The notes beneath the pieces were generated by a model that was not told the DNA's origin, made no database searches, and saw nothing but the letters and a program-made list of their open reading frames with translations. From NCBI RefSeq assembly GCF_003710105.1, contig NZ_CP033325.1, positions 2,666,001 to 2,730,000 on the forward strand: a stretch of 64,000 nucleotides of DNA. The letters run 5' to 3'. The translations under genes and the position numbers were made by a program. This document shows positions 51,979-64,000 of this stretch, in pieces. Position 1 is the stretch's first letter. Each line of letters starts with the position of its first letter. Source of the DNA: Georgenia faecalis (lineage in GTDB: Bacteria > Actinomycetota > Actinomycetes > Actinomycetales > Actinomycetaceae).

Positions 51979-53275
51979 GCCGTCGCCTCCTTGGCGGTCC
52001 GGGTGCGGGTCCGGGCGGTGCGGCCGGCGGCGGGCAGCCGGAAGATCGCCCGCACCAGCGGCGGCGCGGCGATGAGCAGGACGATGACCGACTGCACGAC
52101 GAGGATGATGTCGATAGGCGTGGTCGTCGTCGACTGCATGAGGAACCCTCCGGCGCGCAGCGCGCCGAACAGCAGGCCGGCGAGGAACGTCCCCAGCGGC
52201 CGTGAGCGCCCGAGGAGCGCGACCGTGAGGGCGTCGAAGCCGTAGCTCGCGGCGACGCCCGCGGTGAGGACCTGCTCCGTGCCGAGCACCTGCGCCGACC
52301 CGCCGAGACCGGCGAGGAACCCGGCGAAGACCATGGCGAAGATCGTCACCCGCTGGACCGACATGCCGGCGGTGCGGGCGGCGTTGGGGTTGGCGCCCAC
52401 GGCGCGCAGCTCGAACCCGATGGTCGAGCGCTCGAGCAGCCACCACACGAAGACCGTCGCGGCGACGGCGAGCAGGAAGCCGGCGTGCAGCCGGAACGGC
52501 TCACCGAGCAGCAGCGGGTAGGTCGCCGAGTCCGTGGGGATGGGCGGTGACTTCGGCAGCGCCGAGCCGGGCTGCTGGAACGGCTGGGTGGTGAGCAGCC
52601 ACCCGATGAAGAACACCGCGATGTTGTTGAGCATGATCGTGACGATCACCTCGTTGGCCCCGGTCCGGGCCTTGAGGACCCCGGCGATGCCGCCCCAGAC
52701 CGCTCCCGCGAGGCCCGCGCCGAGGGCGGCGAGCGTGACGTGGAGGACGACGGGCAGGTCGAACGCGAAGCCGATGTACCCGCCCGCGATGGCGCCGAGG
52801 ATGATCTGCCCCTGGCCGCCGATGTTGAACAGCCCGGCGCGGAACGCGACGGCGATGCCCAGGCCGGTGACGATGAGCGGCACGGCGAAGACCAGTGACT
52901 CGGTGAGCGGCCGGATGGCGCGGGCGAAGCTCGCGGCCTCGAAGTCGTAGACGGCCCCGCGGAACATCGCCCGGTAGGCGCCGTAGACGGCGTCCCACAC
53001 CGCACCGAAGAAGTCGGCCGGGCGGGCGAAGAGGTAGCTGGCGGTCTCCTGCACCCGCTCGTCGGCACCGGCGATGAGGATCCCGCCGACGGCGAGCGCG
53101 ATGACGATGGCGAGCACGGTGACGAGCCAGCTGCCGGACAGCAGGTCCCGGAAGAACTGGGCGGTCCGCGTCGTCGGCTCGTCGTCGGGCACCTGCGCCC
53201 GGCTCGCCGGGGACCGCTCGGCCTGGGCGACGACGTCCCCCGGGGGCTCGGCGGCCGGGGTGCTCTGCTCGTCGC

Positions 53276-53279
<4 letters not shown>
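51975..53279 (-). CDS. Nucleoside ABC transporter permease (BPD_transp_2 type, first subunit)
   Basis: 434 residues. After a 45-residue polar N-terminus come about nine membrane segments. Family motifs are FRAGLFNIGGQGQIILGAIAG and IGFELRAVGANPNAARTAGM. NupP/YufP-like. GTG 53279 overlaps the ATPase stop by 4 bp. The C-terminal basic tail (RTARTRTRTAKEATA) is cytosolic. Confidence 0.9.
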
Positions 53280-54850
<1,571 letters not shown>

Positions 54851-54903
54851 GTGAGCGTCTCCGTAGAGGGTGCGGGCGCGACCGTGCGCCCGGTGGATGG
54901 GAT

Positions 54904-54933
54904 CGCGGGGCGCCGGCGGACCGGCGCCCCGCG
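54904..54933 (-). terminator. Strong hairpin between the binding-protein and ATPase genes
   Basis: CGCGGGGCGCCGG (54904-54916) and CCGGCGCCCCGCG (54921-54933) form a perfect 13-bp stem with a 4-nt loop, 11 nt after the binding-protein stop. In transporter operons such hairpins protect the upstream mRNA and partly terminate, so the binding protein is made in excess. Confidence 0.72.
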
Positions 54934-54943
54934 ACCAGAGCGA

Positions 54944-56077
54944 TCAGGAGACGGGGGCGTTGTCCGTCTCGACGACGATCTCCCCGGAGATGATCTGCTC
55001 CTGGAGCGCCTCGAGGGCCTCCGTGAGCTCGGCCGGGACCTCGTCGGCGAAGTCGTGGAACTCCGCGAGGCTCACGCCGCCGTTCTCCAGGTCACCGACG
55101 TAGGGCTCGCCCGAGAAGTCGCCGTCGATGCCCTGCTGGATCGTCTCGAAGACGCCGGCGCCGATCTCCTTCACCACGGAGGTGAGGACGATGGAGCCGT
55201 AGTCGGTGGAGTTGTACCAGTCGGAGTCGACGCCGATGATCCAGACGTCACCGGCGGCCTCGGCCGCCGCCGCCGCGCCGAGGCCCACGGGGCCGGCGAC
55301 GGGCATGATGATGTCCGCGCCCTGGGCGATGAACTGCTCGGTGAGGGCCTGGCCCTGCGCCTGGTCCTCGAACCCGCCGGAGAAGGCACCCTCCTGGGTC
55401 TCCTTGTCCCAGCCGAGCACCTGGACGTCCGTGCCGTTGTCCTCGTTGTACTTGGCGACGCCGTCGACGTAGCCGTCCATGAAGATCTTCACCGAGGGGA
55501 TGGGCAGCCCGCCGAAGGTGGCGACGGTGCCGGTCTGCGTCATCCCGGCGGCGGCGTAGCCGGCCAGGTAGGACGCCTCGGCGGTGTTGAAGATGATCGG
55601 CTTGGCGTTCTCGAGCTCGACCGGGGTCGGCGCGTCGTCCTCGGTGGCGCCCGGGTCGGAGAACGTCGCGTCGACGAGGCCGAAGCTGAGCTCGGTGTTC
55701 CCCTCCGCCGCGCCCTGGATCGGGTCCTCGAGGAGGAAGCCGACACCGATGGTGAGGTCGCAGCCCTGCTGGACCATCGCCTCGACGTTGGGGCCGAAGT
55801 CCGCGTCGGACTGCGACTCGGCGTCCTGCGCCTGGATGCCGAGCTCCTCGACGGCGCGCTCCAGTCCCTCCATCGCGGACTGGTTGAACGACTGGTCGTC
55901 CCACCCGCCGGCGTCGGAGATGAGGCAGGCCTGGTAGTCGACCTCCTCGGCGGCCGCGCCGCCGCCCGTGCCGGTCCCGGCCGGCTCCGTCGCCTCGTCC
56001 TCGGGGGCAGCTCCGCAGGCCGCCAGCGTCAGCGCGGCGGTGGCCGCGAGCGCGCTCGCGTAGATGCTCTTCTTCAC
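54944..56077 (-). CDS. BMP-family nucleoside-binding lipoprotein
   Basis: Substrate-binding protein of the nucleoside importer. 377 residues: lipoprotein signal ALTLAACGAAP (lipobox LAAC, Cys21), a Gly/Thr linker, then a PnrA/BMP two-lobe fold with CLISDAGGWDDQSFNQSAMEGL, TIGVGFLLEDPI and IIMPVAGPVGLG; the C-terminus has the BMP pattern around ENGGVSLAEF. AGGAGAAC precedes GTG 56077. A -10 TAGGCT at 56175-56170 predicts an 86-nt leader. The second visible Cys pair (QACLIS, QGCDLT) could form a disulfide. Confidence 0.93.
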   Translation of the reverse strand: MKKSIYASALAATAALTLAACGAAPEDEATEPAGTGTGGGAAAEEVDYQACLISDAGGWDDQSFNQSAMEGLERAVEELGIQAQDAESQSDADFGPNVEAMVQQGCDLTIGVGFLLEDPIQGAAEGNTELSFGLVDATFSDPGATEDDAPTPVELENAKPIIFNTAEASYLAGYAAAGMTQTGTVATFGGLPIPSVKIFMDGYVDGVAKYNEDNGTDVQVLGWDKETQEGAFSGGFEDQAQGQALTEQFIAQGADIIMPVAGPVGLGAAAAAEAAGDVWIIGVDSDWYNSTDYGSIVLTSVVKEIGAGVFETIQQGIDGDFSGEPYVGDLENGGVSLAEFHDFADEVPAELTEALEALQEQIISGEIVVETDNAPVS

Positions 56078-56169
56078 GCGTTCTCCTGGTCATCGTGCCG
56101 GGGGGCCGCTGGCGGGCCCCGGCGATCTCGCCGGTGCCAGCCGGTCCCGGATCGGCTGAGTCGGCCCCG

Positions 56170-56175
56170 AGCCTA
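56170..56175 (-). promoter_or_regulatory. -10 box of the nucleoside transporter operon
   Basis: TAGGCT on the minus strand (56175-56170) predicts a start near 56163 and an 86-nt 5' UTR. No good -35 hexamer is visible 17-18 bp upstream, so an activator may be required. The 56078-56303 gap holds nothing else recognisable. Confidence 0.5.
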
Positions 56176-56303
56176 GCCCGGCCCGACAGTGGCGCAGGAC
56201 ACTGCGCACCGCGCTGCGGCGGTCGTTACGCAACCGATGCACACGGGCCGGCGCACGCCGTCACCGCGGCGCCGGACCGTCCGGCCACGGGGCCTGCGGG
56301 GGG

Positions 56304-56349
56304 CTCAGGCCACCGGCGCGCGGCGGCTCAGGCCACCGGCGCGTGCGGG
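56304..56349. repeat. 23-bp tandem duplication across the M20 gene stop
   Basis: CTCAGGCCACCGGCGCG occurs at 56304-56320 and 56327-56343, each followed by a similar GC-rich hexamer. The second copy contains the stop codon of the amidohydrolase gene (56328-56330, minus strand); the first places a second TGA 23 nt downstream. Confidence 0.85.
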
Positions 56350-57554
56350 CTCGACGGCCGCAGCCCGGCGAGCTGCGCGGTGCGGGCGAGGACCCGCACG
56401 CCCACGCCGATGGCGCGCTCGTCGATGAGGAGGTCGCCGCGGTGGATGTCGTAGGCCGGTCCCCCGGGGATGCGCGTGCCGAGCCGCACCATGGCCCCCG
56501 GGACATGGGTGAGGTACCAGGCGAAGTCCTCGCCGCCGAGCGACTGCTCGGTGAGGACGACGGCGTCCTCGGCCACGACCTCCCGCGTCGCCGCCTCGAT
56601 GACGTGGACGCTCCGCTCGTCGTTGACGACCGGCGGCATCCCCCGCACGTGGACCAGCTCGACGGCGACGTCGAACGGGGCGAGCAGGTCGCCGACGACC
56701 TCCTCGACGAGGGCGCCCGCGCGCTCCCAGGTCTGCTCGTCGAGGCACCGCAGGGTGCCGGTGACCGAGCCGGAGGTGGGGATGGTGTTGAACGCCTGCC
56801 CGGCGTGGACGGCCCCCCAGGTGAGGTTGGCGCCGGCGCGCGGGTCGAGGCGGCGGCCGAGCACGGCCGGCAGCTGGGTGATGACGTGCCCGAGGGCGTA
56901 GACGACGTCGCCGGTGAGGTGGGGGCGCGAGGTGTGCCCGCCCGCGGCGCTCACCCGGACGGTGACGTTGTCCGACGCCGCGGTGATGGGCCCGATCCGG
57001 GAGCCCACGAGCCCGCAGTCGATCTTCGGTGCCGCGTGCACGGCGTAGATCTCCCCCACGCCGTCCATCGCCCCCTGCTCGAGGACGTCGCGGGCACCAC
57101 CGGGCTGGACCTCCTCGGCCGGCTGGAAGATGAGCCGCACGCCCACGGGGAGCTGGCCCTCCTCGGCGAGGCGCGCGAGGACGAGGCCGGCCCCGAGCAC
57201 CGCGGTGGCGTGCAGGTCGTGCCCGCACGCGTGGGAGACGCCGGAGCGCCGCGAGGCGTAGGGCAGGCCCGTGGTCTCGGGCACGGGGAGGGCGTCGAGG
57301 TCGCCGCGCAGGGCGACCCGACGGCGCCCCTGCTCGCGCGGGTCGTCTCCGATGTCGCACACGAGGCCGGTGCCCTGGAGGGGGCGCGGGTCGAGGCCGG
57401 CGCGGCGCAGCCGATCGAGGAGGAGCGCGGTGGTCTCGTGCTCCATGCGCGCGAGCTCGGGGTTGGCGTGGATCGCTCGGCGGATCTCGCGGAGCTCGGC
57501 GTCGAGCTCGGTGGCGAGCTCGACCACGCGGGCGGCGGGCGGCGGGGAGGTCAC
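56328..57554 (-). CDS. M20-family amidohydrolase (N-acyl amino acid / IAA-amino acid hydrolase type)
   Basis: 408 residues. Metal-binding motifs are visible: LRGDLDALPVPETTGLPYAS, SHACGHDLHATAVLGA, FQPAEEVQPGGA, VHAAP and LGGEDFAWYL. The family hydrolyses N-acyl amino acids; relatives AmiA1/AmiB1 lie near lpdA and deoD in M. tuberculosis. Substrate not deducible. GTG 57554 follows TAGGGT (57567-57562) by 7 nt, so the transcript is probably leaderless. Confidence 0.88.
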   Translation of the reverse strand: MTSPPPAARVVELATELDAELREIRRAIHANPELARMEHETTALLLDRLRRAGLDPRPLQGTGLVCDIGDDPREQGRRRVALRGDLDALPVPETTGLPYASRRSGVSHACGHDLHATAVLGAGLVLARLAEEGQLPVGVRLIFQPAEEVQPGGARDVLEQGAMDGVGEIYAVHAAPKIDCGLVGSRIGPITAASDNVTVRVSAAGGHTSRPHLTGDVVYALGHVITQLPAVLGRRLDPRAGANLTWGAVHAGQAFNTIPTSGSVTGTLRCLDEQTWERAGALVEEVVGDLLAPFDVAVELVHVRGMPPVVNDERSVHVIEAATREVVAEDAVVLTEQSLGGEDFAWYLTHVPGAMVRLGTRIPGGPAYDIHRGDLLIDERAIGVGVRVLARTAQLAGLRPSSPHAPVA

Positions 57555-57614
57555 CCGAGCGACCCTAGCGCCCGGGCCCTGGCCGCGCGTCGCGGGCAGC
57601 GCGGGCCGGGCCGG

Positions 57615-58721
57615 TCAGCGGAGCCGGTCGGGGACGGCGTCGACGACCGCCTTGAGCTCCTGGGCCCGTTCGCGGGTGGTGACGAGGACGGCGTCGGGGG
57701 TGTCGACGACGACGACGTCGGGCAGCCCGAGCACCGCGACGAGGCGCCCGGCGGCGGGCACGACGAGGGCGCCGTCGGCCGCGCGGACCAGCGCGTCCGC
57801 GGCGTCCCCGAGCACCCGGGCGCCGTCCGCGCCGGGCGGCAGGAGGCCGGCGAGCGAGCGCCAGTCGCCGACGTCGTCCCACCCGAGGTCCGCGGGCACG
57901 ACGGCGACCCCGCCCTCGGCGGCGACCGGCTCCGCGACGGCGTGGTCGATGGCGATGCGGGTGAGCCGCGGCCAGGTCCGCTCGAGGACCTCCGCCCGCT
58001 CGGGGGTGTCCCAGGCGCGGGCCAGGGCGACGAGGCCCTCGTGGAGCGTGGGCTGCAGGCGCTCGAGGTGGCCGAGGAGCACCTCGGCGCGCACGACGAA
58101 CATGCCGGCGTTCCAGCGGTAGGCCCCGGTGGCGAGGTAGGCGGCGGCCGTGGCGGCGTCGGGCTTCTCGGTGAAGCCGAGGACGTGCCGGACCGACGGC
58201 GCCCCCGGGAGGCCGAGCGGCTCCCCCGAGCGGATGTAGCCGAACGCCGTCGAGGGGTGGTCGGGCGCGATGCCCAGGGTGGCGACGTAGCCCGCCCGGG
58301 CCGCCTCCTCGGCCTCGCGGACGGCCGTCTCGAAGGCCGCCCGGTCACGGACCACGTGGTCCGCGGCGAAGGAGCCGACGACGACGTCGCCGTGCCGCTC
58401 GCGCAGGAGGGCGGCGGCGAGCCCGATGGCCGCCATCGACTCACGCCCCGACGGCTCGGCGAGCAGGGCGTCCTCACCGAGGCCGGGCAGCTGGTCGCGG
58501 ACCGCGCGCTCGTGGGCGGTCCCGGTGACGACCACGACGCCGCGGGGGCCGGCGAGCGGGACCAGCCGGTCCCACGTGCTCTGCAGGAGCGTGCGCCCGG
58601 TGCCGGTGAGGTCGAGGAGGAACTTGGGGTGGTCCCGCCGTGACAACGGCCACAGCCGGGTGCCCGCGCCCCCGGCCGGGACGATGGCGTGGAAGCCGGG
58701 GATCTCGGTCGCGTCCGTCAT
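57615..58721 (-). CDS. manC: Mannose-1-phosphate guanylyltransferase
   Basis: Makes GDP-mannose for glycan and glycolipid synthesis. 368 residues with the nucleotidyltransferase start AIVPAGGAGTRLWPLSRRDHPKF, FAADHVV, GYIRSGEPL, FTEKPD, YRWNAGMFV and LGWDDVGDWRSL. It lacks the C-terminal isomerase domain of bifunctional forms. TAGGGT (58734-58729) ends 7 nt before the ATG. Divergent from sdhC. Confidence 0.92.
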   Translation of the reverse strand: MTDATEIPGFHAIVPAGGAGTRLWPLSRRDHPKFLLDLTGTGRTLLQSTWDRLVPLAGPRGVVVVTGTAHERAVRDQLPGLGEDALLAEPSGRESMAAIGLAAALLRERHGDVVVGSFAADHVVRDRAAFETAVREAEEAARAGYVATLGIAPDHPSTAFGYIRSGEPLGLPGAPSVRHVLGFTEKPDAATAAAYLATGAYRWNAGMFVVRAEVLLGHLERLQPTLHEGLVALARAWDTPERAEVLERTWPRLTRIAIDHAVAEPVAAEGGVAVVPADLGWDDVGDWRSLAGLLPPGADGARVLGDAADALVRAADGALVVPAAGRLVAVLGLPDVVVVDTPDAVLVTTRERAQELKAVVDAVPDRLR

Positions 58722-58834
58722 GGGGACGACCCTAGGGCGCGCCCGCGCGCCCGGGCCGCGCGCGACTCCGGCGGCGGGCCGGAGGTCCTGCCCGCGCGCC
58801 CCGCGCCTGTGATCGCCGCCGCCCCCCGGGTGGT

Positions 58835-58840
58835 TACGAT
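58835..58840 (+). promoter_or_regulatory. -10 box placing the sdhC start codon at +1
   Basis: TACGAT ends 6 nt before the GTG start at 58847, the spacing at which the start codon is the first transcribed base. The sdhCAB transcript is therefore predicted to be leaderless. Confidence 0.55.
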
Positions 58841-58846
58841 GAGGTC

Positions 58847-59542
58847 GTGTCCATCACCTCCACCCGGGCAGTGCCGCTCGCCGGTCGCCGCACGACCGTC
58901 GCGCTCAAGATCGTCATGGCCGTCACCGGGCTCCTGTTCGTCGCCTTCGTCCTGGCGCACATGTACGGCAACCTCAAGATGTTCTCCGGCCAGGAGGCGT
59001 TCAACAGCTACGCGGAGCACCTGCGCGAGCTGGGCGACCCGATCCTGCCCTACGGGGGCTTCCTGTGGATCATGCGCGTCGGCCTCATCGTCAGCCTCGT
59101 GCTCCACGTCGCCGCGACGGTCATCCTGTGGCGCCGCGCCGGCCGCGCCCGCGGCACGCGCTACGTGAAGAAGAAGTCGGTGGGCTCCTCGCTCTCCTCG
59201 CGCACCATGCGCTGGGGCGGCCTGGCCCTGCTCGCCTTCATCGTCTTCCACATCCTCCAGTTCACGACGCTGACCGTGCAGGTGGGCGGCCCCGCGGACA
59301 ACCCGTACGGCCGGATGGTCGCGGCGTTCGAGGTGTGGTGGCTGCTCCTGCTCTACGTCGTCGCCATGGTCGCCCTCGGGATGCACCTGCGGCACGGGAT
59401 CTGGAGCGCGACCCAGACGCTCGGCCTGTCCAACCGCCGCCGCGAGCCCGCGCTGCGCCTGGCGGCCGTGACCGTCGCGCTCATCACCGTCGTCGGCTTC
59501 CTCGCCCCGCCGTTCGCGGTGTTCTTCGGCCTCATCGACTAG
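58847..59542 (+). CDS. sdhC: Succinate dehydrogenase cytochrome b subunit, type B
   Basis: Membrane anchor and heme-binding subunit of complex II. 231 residues with five membrane segments, as in type-B (diheme, single-anchor) enzymes: LKIVMAVTGLLFVAFVLAHMYGNLK, IMRVGLIVSLVLHVAATVIL (His), WGGLALLAFIVFHILQF (His), WWLLLLYVVAMVALGMHLRHG and LAAVTVALITVVGFLAPP. Several heme-ligand-type histidines are seen. There is no sdhD. First gene of sdhCAB. Confidence 0.93.
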   Translation: MSITSTRAVPLAGRRTTVALKIVMAVTGLLFVAFVLAHMYGNLKMFSGQEAFNSYAEHLRELGDPILPYGGFLWIMRVGLIVSLVLHVAATVILWRRAGRARGTRYVKKKSVGSSLSSRTMRWGGLALLAFIVFHILQFTTLTVQVGGPADNPYGRMVAAFEVWWLLLLYVVAMVALGMHLRHGIWSATQTLGLSNRRREPALRLAAVTVALITVVGFLAPPFAVFFGLID

Positions 59543-59554
59543 GACCTCACCCCT

Positions 59555-61521
<1,967 letters not shown>

Positions 61522-61525
<4 letters not shown>

Positions 61526-62265
61526 GAATCACCCTCAAGGTCTGGCGTCAGAAGAACGCCGCGACGCCGGGTCGGATGGTCGACTACCGCCTCGACGACG
61601 TCTCCGAGGACATGTCGTTCCTCGAGATGCTCGACGTCCTCAACGAGAGCCTCATCGCCGCCGGGGAGGAGCCGGTCGCGTTCGACCACGACTGCCGTGA
61701 GGGCATCTGCGGCATGTGCGGCGTGATGATCGACGGCGTCGCCCACGGCCCCGAGATGACGACGACGTGCCAGCTGCACATGCGCTCGTTCTCCGACGGC
61801 GACACCATCACCGTCGAGCCGTGGCGCGCGGACCCCTTCCCCGTCATCAAGGACCTCGTCGTCAACCGCGGGGCCTTCGACCGCATCATCGCCGCCGGCG
61901 GCTACATCAGCGCCAACACCGGCGCGGCCCCCGACGCGCACGCCATGCCCGTGCCCAAGGCGGACGCCGACCGCGCCTTCGAGGCGGCGGCCTGCATCAG
62001 CTGCGGCGCGTGCGTCGCAGCGTGCCCCAACGGCTCGGCGATGCTCTTCACCGCCGCCAAGGTCACCCACCTCGGCTCCCTCCCCCAGGGCCAGCCCGAG
62101 CGCGACGACCGCGTCGTCAACATGCTCCACCAGCACGACGTCGAGGGGTTCGGCGGCTGCACGAACATCGGCGAGTGCACCGCGGTGTGCCCGGTGGGCA
62201 TCCCGCTGGACACCATCTCCCAGCTGAACTTCGACCTGCGCCACGCGCTCGGCCGGGGGCACTGA
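61522..62265 (+). CDS. sdhB: Succinate dehydrogenase iron-sulfur subunit
   Basis: Electron-transfer subunit (247 residues). [2Fe-2S] cysteines in [16 protein letters not shown] and CQLHM; the second ferredoxin-like domain has [13 protein letters not shown] and, later, [18 protein letters not shown] for the [4Fe-4S] and [3Fe-4S] clusters. The GTG start overlaps the sdhA stop by 4 bp (GTGA). Confidence 0.95.
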
Positions 62266-62288
62266 CCGCCTACCGGCGGCAGTTCGCG

Positions 62289-63599
62289 CTACCGGGCCCG
62301 CCACGCGTTCCACCACCGGCGGGCCCGCCCGGGCAGCCCGCGCACCGCTGAGGTGAGCGTGCCGCCCGGCCCGGCGGGCGCGCCGGCCGGTGGCGCCTGC
62401 TCCCGGGCGAACCGGACCTCGAGCTCGTGGGCGCGCGCGGCGAGCTCGCGCTCCCGGTCGCGTGCGGCCTGCCGCTCGGTCCGGGCCTCGAGCACCGCCT
62501 CCCCCGCCGGGCCCGCCCGGCGCAGGTCCTCCTCGGCGACGGCGTCACGGTCGTCCGCGGAGGGCTGCACCGTGCCCGTGGTGGCGTCGTAGTCCCACTC
62601 GAGGGTGGCCGGCACGGAGACCGTGACGTAGTTGGGCCGCTCGCCGAAGTGGGTGGCCTCGGGGTCCTTGGGCCGCGGCGGTGCCGGGGGGTTGGCCGTC
62701 CATGCCGCGATGAACAGGGTGATGCGGGCCAGCAGGTTGACCCACAGCAGCAGGGTGGCGAGCGCCGCGAACGACGCGAGGATCGGGTCGTCGGCCCGGC
62801 CCACCACCACCGACGTGCCGAGCTGGCGCAGGGCGCTCGCCGCGACGCCGCCCACCAGGGCGCCGACGAGGAGGTCCCGCCGCGGGGCGCGGACGCCGGC
62901 GAGCACCCGGAAGAGCATGACGAACACCGAGCAGTCGACGACGAGCACCACGCCGATGCCCGCCACCCGTAGCAGGACGGCGGCGAGGGTGCCCTGGATA
63001 CCGAGGAGGTCGACGACCCACCCGCCGGCGGCGCCCGCCCCGATGCCCAGCACTGCCGTGACGAGGACCGCGAGCGCGAGCAGGACGAACGCGCCGAGGT
63101 CGCGCAGGCGCGAGCGGACCATGTTCTCCAGGGGGCTGACGATGCCGAACATCGTCTGGATGGACCGCCGCAGCGCGTTCATCATCGAGATCGCGGTCCA
63201 CACGAGGACCGCGGCGGCGGCGATGCTCGCCGGGCCGAGGGCGGTGGAGAGGATGAGGCTGTCGGGGTCGATGAGCCCCCGGCGGCCGCCGACGCTCACC
63301 ACCCCCGGCAGCGCGTCGTTGAGCGCGTCGAGGACGCTGCGCCGCAGCGTGGCGTCGTCGCCGAGCACGGTGACGAACGCGGTGTAGCCGATGGTGAGCG
63401 CCGCGGAGATGGAGAACAGCGCCGAGTAGGTCACCCCGCCCGCGAGCAGGCCGCCACGACCATTGAAGTAACGGGCCACGGCCCGGCCCACCCGGCTGTG
63501 CTGGACGGCCTCCGCCCCGGCGCGCACCCGCGCCGCGAGGCCGGTGCCAGCCCCGGCCGCCCTCTCGCCTGCCCCGTCGCGCGGGATCGCTGTCGCCAT
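62289..63599 (-). CDS. YihY/BrkB family membrane protein
   Basis: 436 residues, about six membrane segments in the first 320 (GGVTYSALFSISAALTIGYT, FVLLALAVLVTAVLGIG and ATLLLWVNLLARITLFIAAW), with the family motif LAGGVTYSALFS. The remaining 115 residues are charged, with a probable coiled coil (RTERQAARDRERELAARAHELEVRF). Not the tRNA-processing enzyme BN, an older misnomer. TAGGCT (63613-63608) lies 8 nt before ATG 63599. Function unknown. Confidence 0.88.
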   Translation of the reverse strand: MATAIPRDGAGERAAGAGTGLAARVRAGAEAVQHSRVGRAVARYFNGRGGLLAGGVTYSALFSISAALTIGYTAFVTVLGDDATLRRSVLDALNDALPGVVSVGGRRGLIDPDSLILSTALGPASIAAAAVLVWTAISMMNALRRSIQTMFGIVSPLENMVRSRLRDLGAFVLLALAVLVTAVLGIGAGAAGGWVVDLLGIQGTLAAVLLRVAGIGVVLVVDCSVFVMLFRVLAGVRAPRRDLLVGALVGGVAASALRQLGTSVVVGRADDPILASFAALATLLLWVNLLARITLFIAAWTANPPAPPRPKDPEATHFGERPNYVTVSVPATLEWDYDATTGTVQPSADDRDAVAEEDLRRAGPAGEAVLEARTERQAARDRERELAARAHELEVRFAREQAPPAGAPAGPGGTLTSAVRGLPGRARRWWNAWRAR

Positions 63600-63732
63600 G
63601 GTGTCGGAGCCTAACGACGCCCGCCGCGCGTCGGCCGCCGCGCCGGCGGCCGGGCCGGGCGCCGGAGGTCGCGCCGAAGCGCCACTGTTAGGTCCTGTTC
63701 GGTTCTGGGAGATCAATGGCACAATGCTCCCC

Positions 63733-64000
63733 ATGACTCCCGACGCCCCCGCGGCCGCCGGCCACGACGGTCCCCCACTCCTCGCCCGGCAGCGGCAGAA
63801 CCACATCCTCGCCACGGTGAGCCAGCACGGCGGGGTGCGCGTGGCGGACATGGTCGACCAGCTCGGGGTGTCCGAGATGACGGTCCGCCGGGACATCACC
63901 AGCCTCGTCCGGCGCGGCCTCGTCGCGCGGGTCCACGGCGGGGCGGTGAGCCCCACCCGCTCGGCGCAGGAACCGCGCTTCGCCACCAAGTCGACGCAGC
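63733..64000 (+). CDS. DeoR-family transcriptional regulator (3' end outside window)
   Basis: The first 89 residues are visible. After a short Ala/Pro-rich leader comes the DeoR winged helix-turn-helix: LARQRQNHILATVSQHGGVRVADMVDQLGVSEMTVRRDI followed by LVRRGLVARVHGGAV. The sugar-phosphate sensor domain lies beyond the window, so the inducer cannot be guessed. CACAAT (63720-63725) ends 7 nt before the ATG. Downstream genes, unseen here, probably form its regulon. Confidence 0.88.
   Translation, partial: MTPDAPAAAGHDGPPLLARQRQNHILATVSQHGGVRVADMVDQLGVSEMTVRRDITSLVRRGLVARVHGGAVSPTRSAQEPRFATKSTQ

Overview
The window comes from a very GC-rich actinobacterium. The strongest signs are a whiB7 gene, AdnA/AdnB in place of RecBCD, a mycoredoxin, a sigE-rseA-htrA-tatB cluster and the actinobacterial families DUF3107 and DUF3117. 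The LPXTG-type anchor, the YtrA-type GntR regulator and the general gene content point to Micrococcales (Cellulomonadaceae/Bogoriellaceae-like), but sequence reading alone cannot fix the genus. Gene order follows three chromosome blocks known from Mycobacterium tuberculosis (from memory, not searched): Rv3197A-Rv3211 (about 5.4-21.8 kb), Rv1232c-Rv1202 (about 26.6-38.0 kb) and Rv3303c-Rv3319 (about 40.7-62.3 kb). Most of the window is therefore core chromosome, with accessory genes at the left edge and at the block joints.

Layout. 1-5.1 kb: a secreted, sortase-anchored GH78 alpha-L-rhamnosidase, cut by the window edge just after its LPGTG motif, with a LacI-type operator upstream. 5.4-6.1 kb: whiB7 with its promoter, a 48-codon upstream ORF and a candidate attenuator. 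6.1-21.8 kb: genome maintenance and redox genes (uvrD2, mycoredoxin, nudC, adnAB, a DEAD-box helicase) mixed with an unusual Mph/APH-like kinase, a PrmC-like methyltransferase and DUF2255. 21.9-29.6 kb: MarC, a PHP phosphoesterase, aminopeptidase P, a sugar isomerase-like protein, a stress membrane protein, a PRC/MgtE_N/CBS protein, DUF1003 and Mrp. 29.8-33.4 kb: the envelope-stress operon sigE-rseA-htrA plus tatB. 33.5-38.0 kb: an O-methyltransferase with no canonical start codon, pepA, DUF3117, a LOG-family protein and dapE. 38.2-42.2 kb: a DUF222-HNH protein, a GNAT and lpdA.

42.2-56.1 kb is a nucleoside uptake and salvage region: purine nucleoside phosphorylase, phosphopentomutase/phosphomannomutase, deoC, deoA, cdd and a four-gene BMP-type nucleoside ABC transporter. 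Nucleosides brought in by the transporter would be deaminated by Cdd and split by DeoA and PNP; the pentose phosphate would be isomerised by the mutase and cleaved by DeoC. Inside the deo operon lie two unexplained genes, a C39-like cysteine-peptidase-fold protein and a 66-residue acidic protein, preceded by a GntR/membrane-protein pair with a long palindrome at the first ribosome binding site. A frameshifted sortase C-terminus lies between the mutase and a PPOX-type gene. 56.3-64 kb: an M20 amidohydrolase, manC, sdhCAB (type B, three genes), a YihY/BrkB membrane protein and the start of a DeoR-family regulator.

Two themes run through the window. Many genes have a -10-like hexamer ending 6-8 nt before the start codon, which predicts leaderless mRNAs. 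Several gene 3' ends are followed by short tandem duplications that repeat the stop-codon region. Both come from reading by eye and need statistical testing. No CRISPR array, tRNA, rRNA, IS element or prophage was seen.
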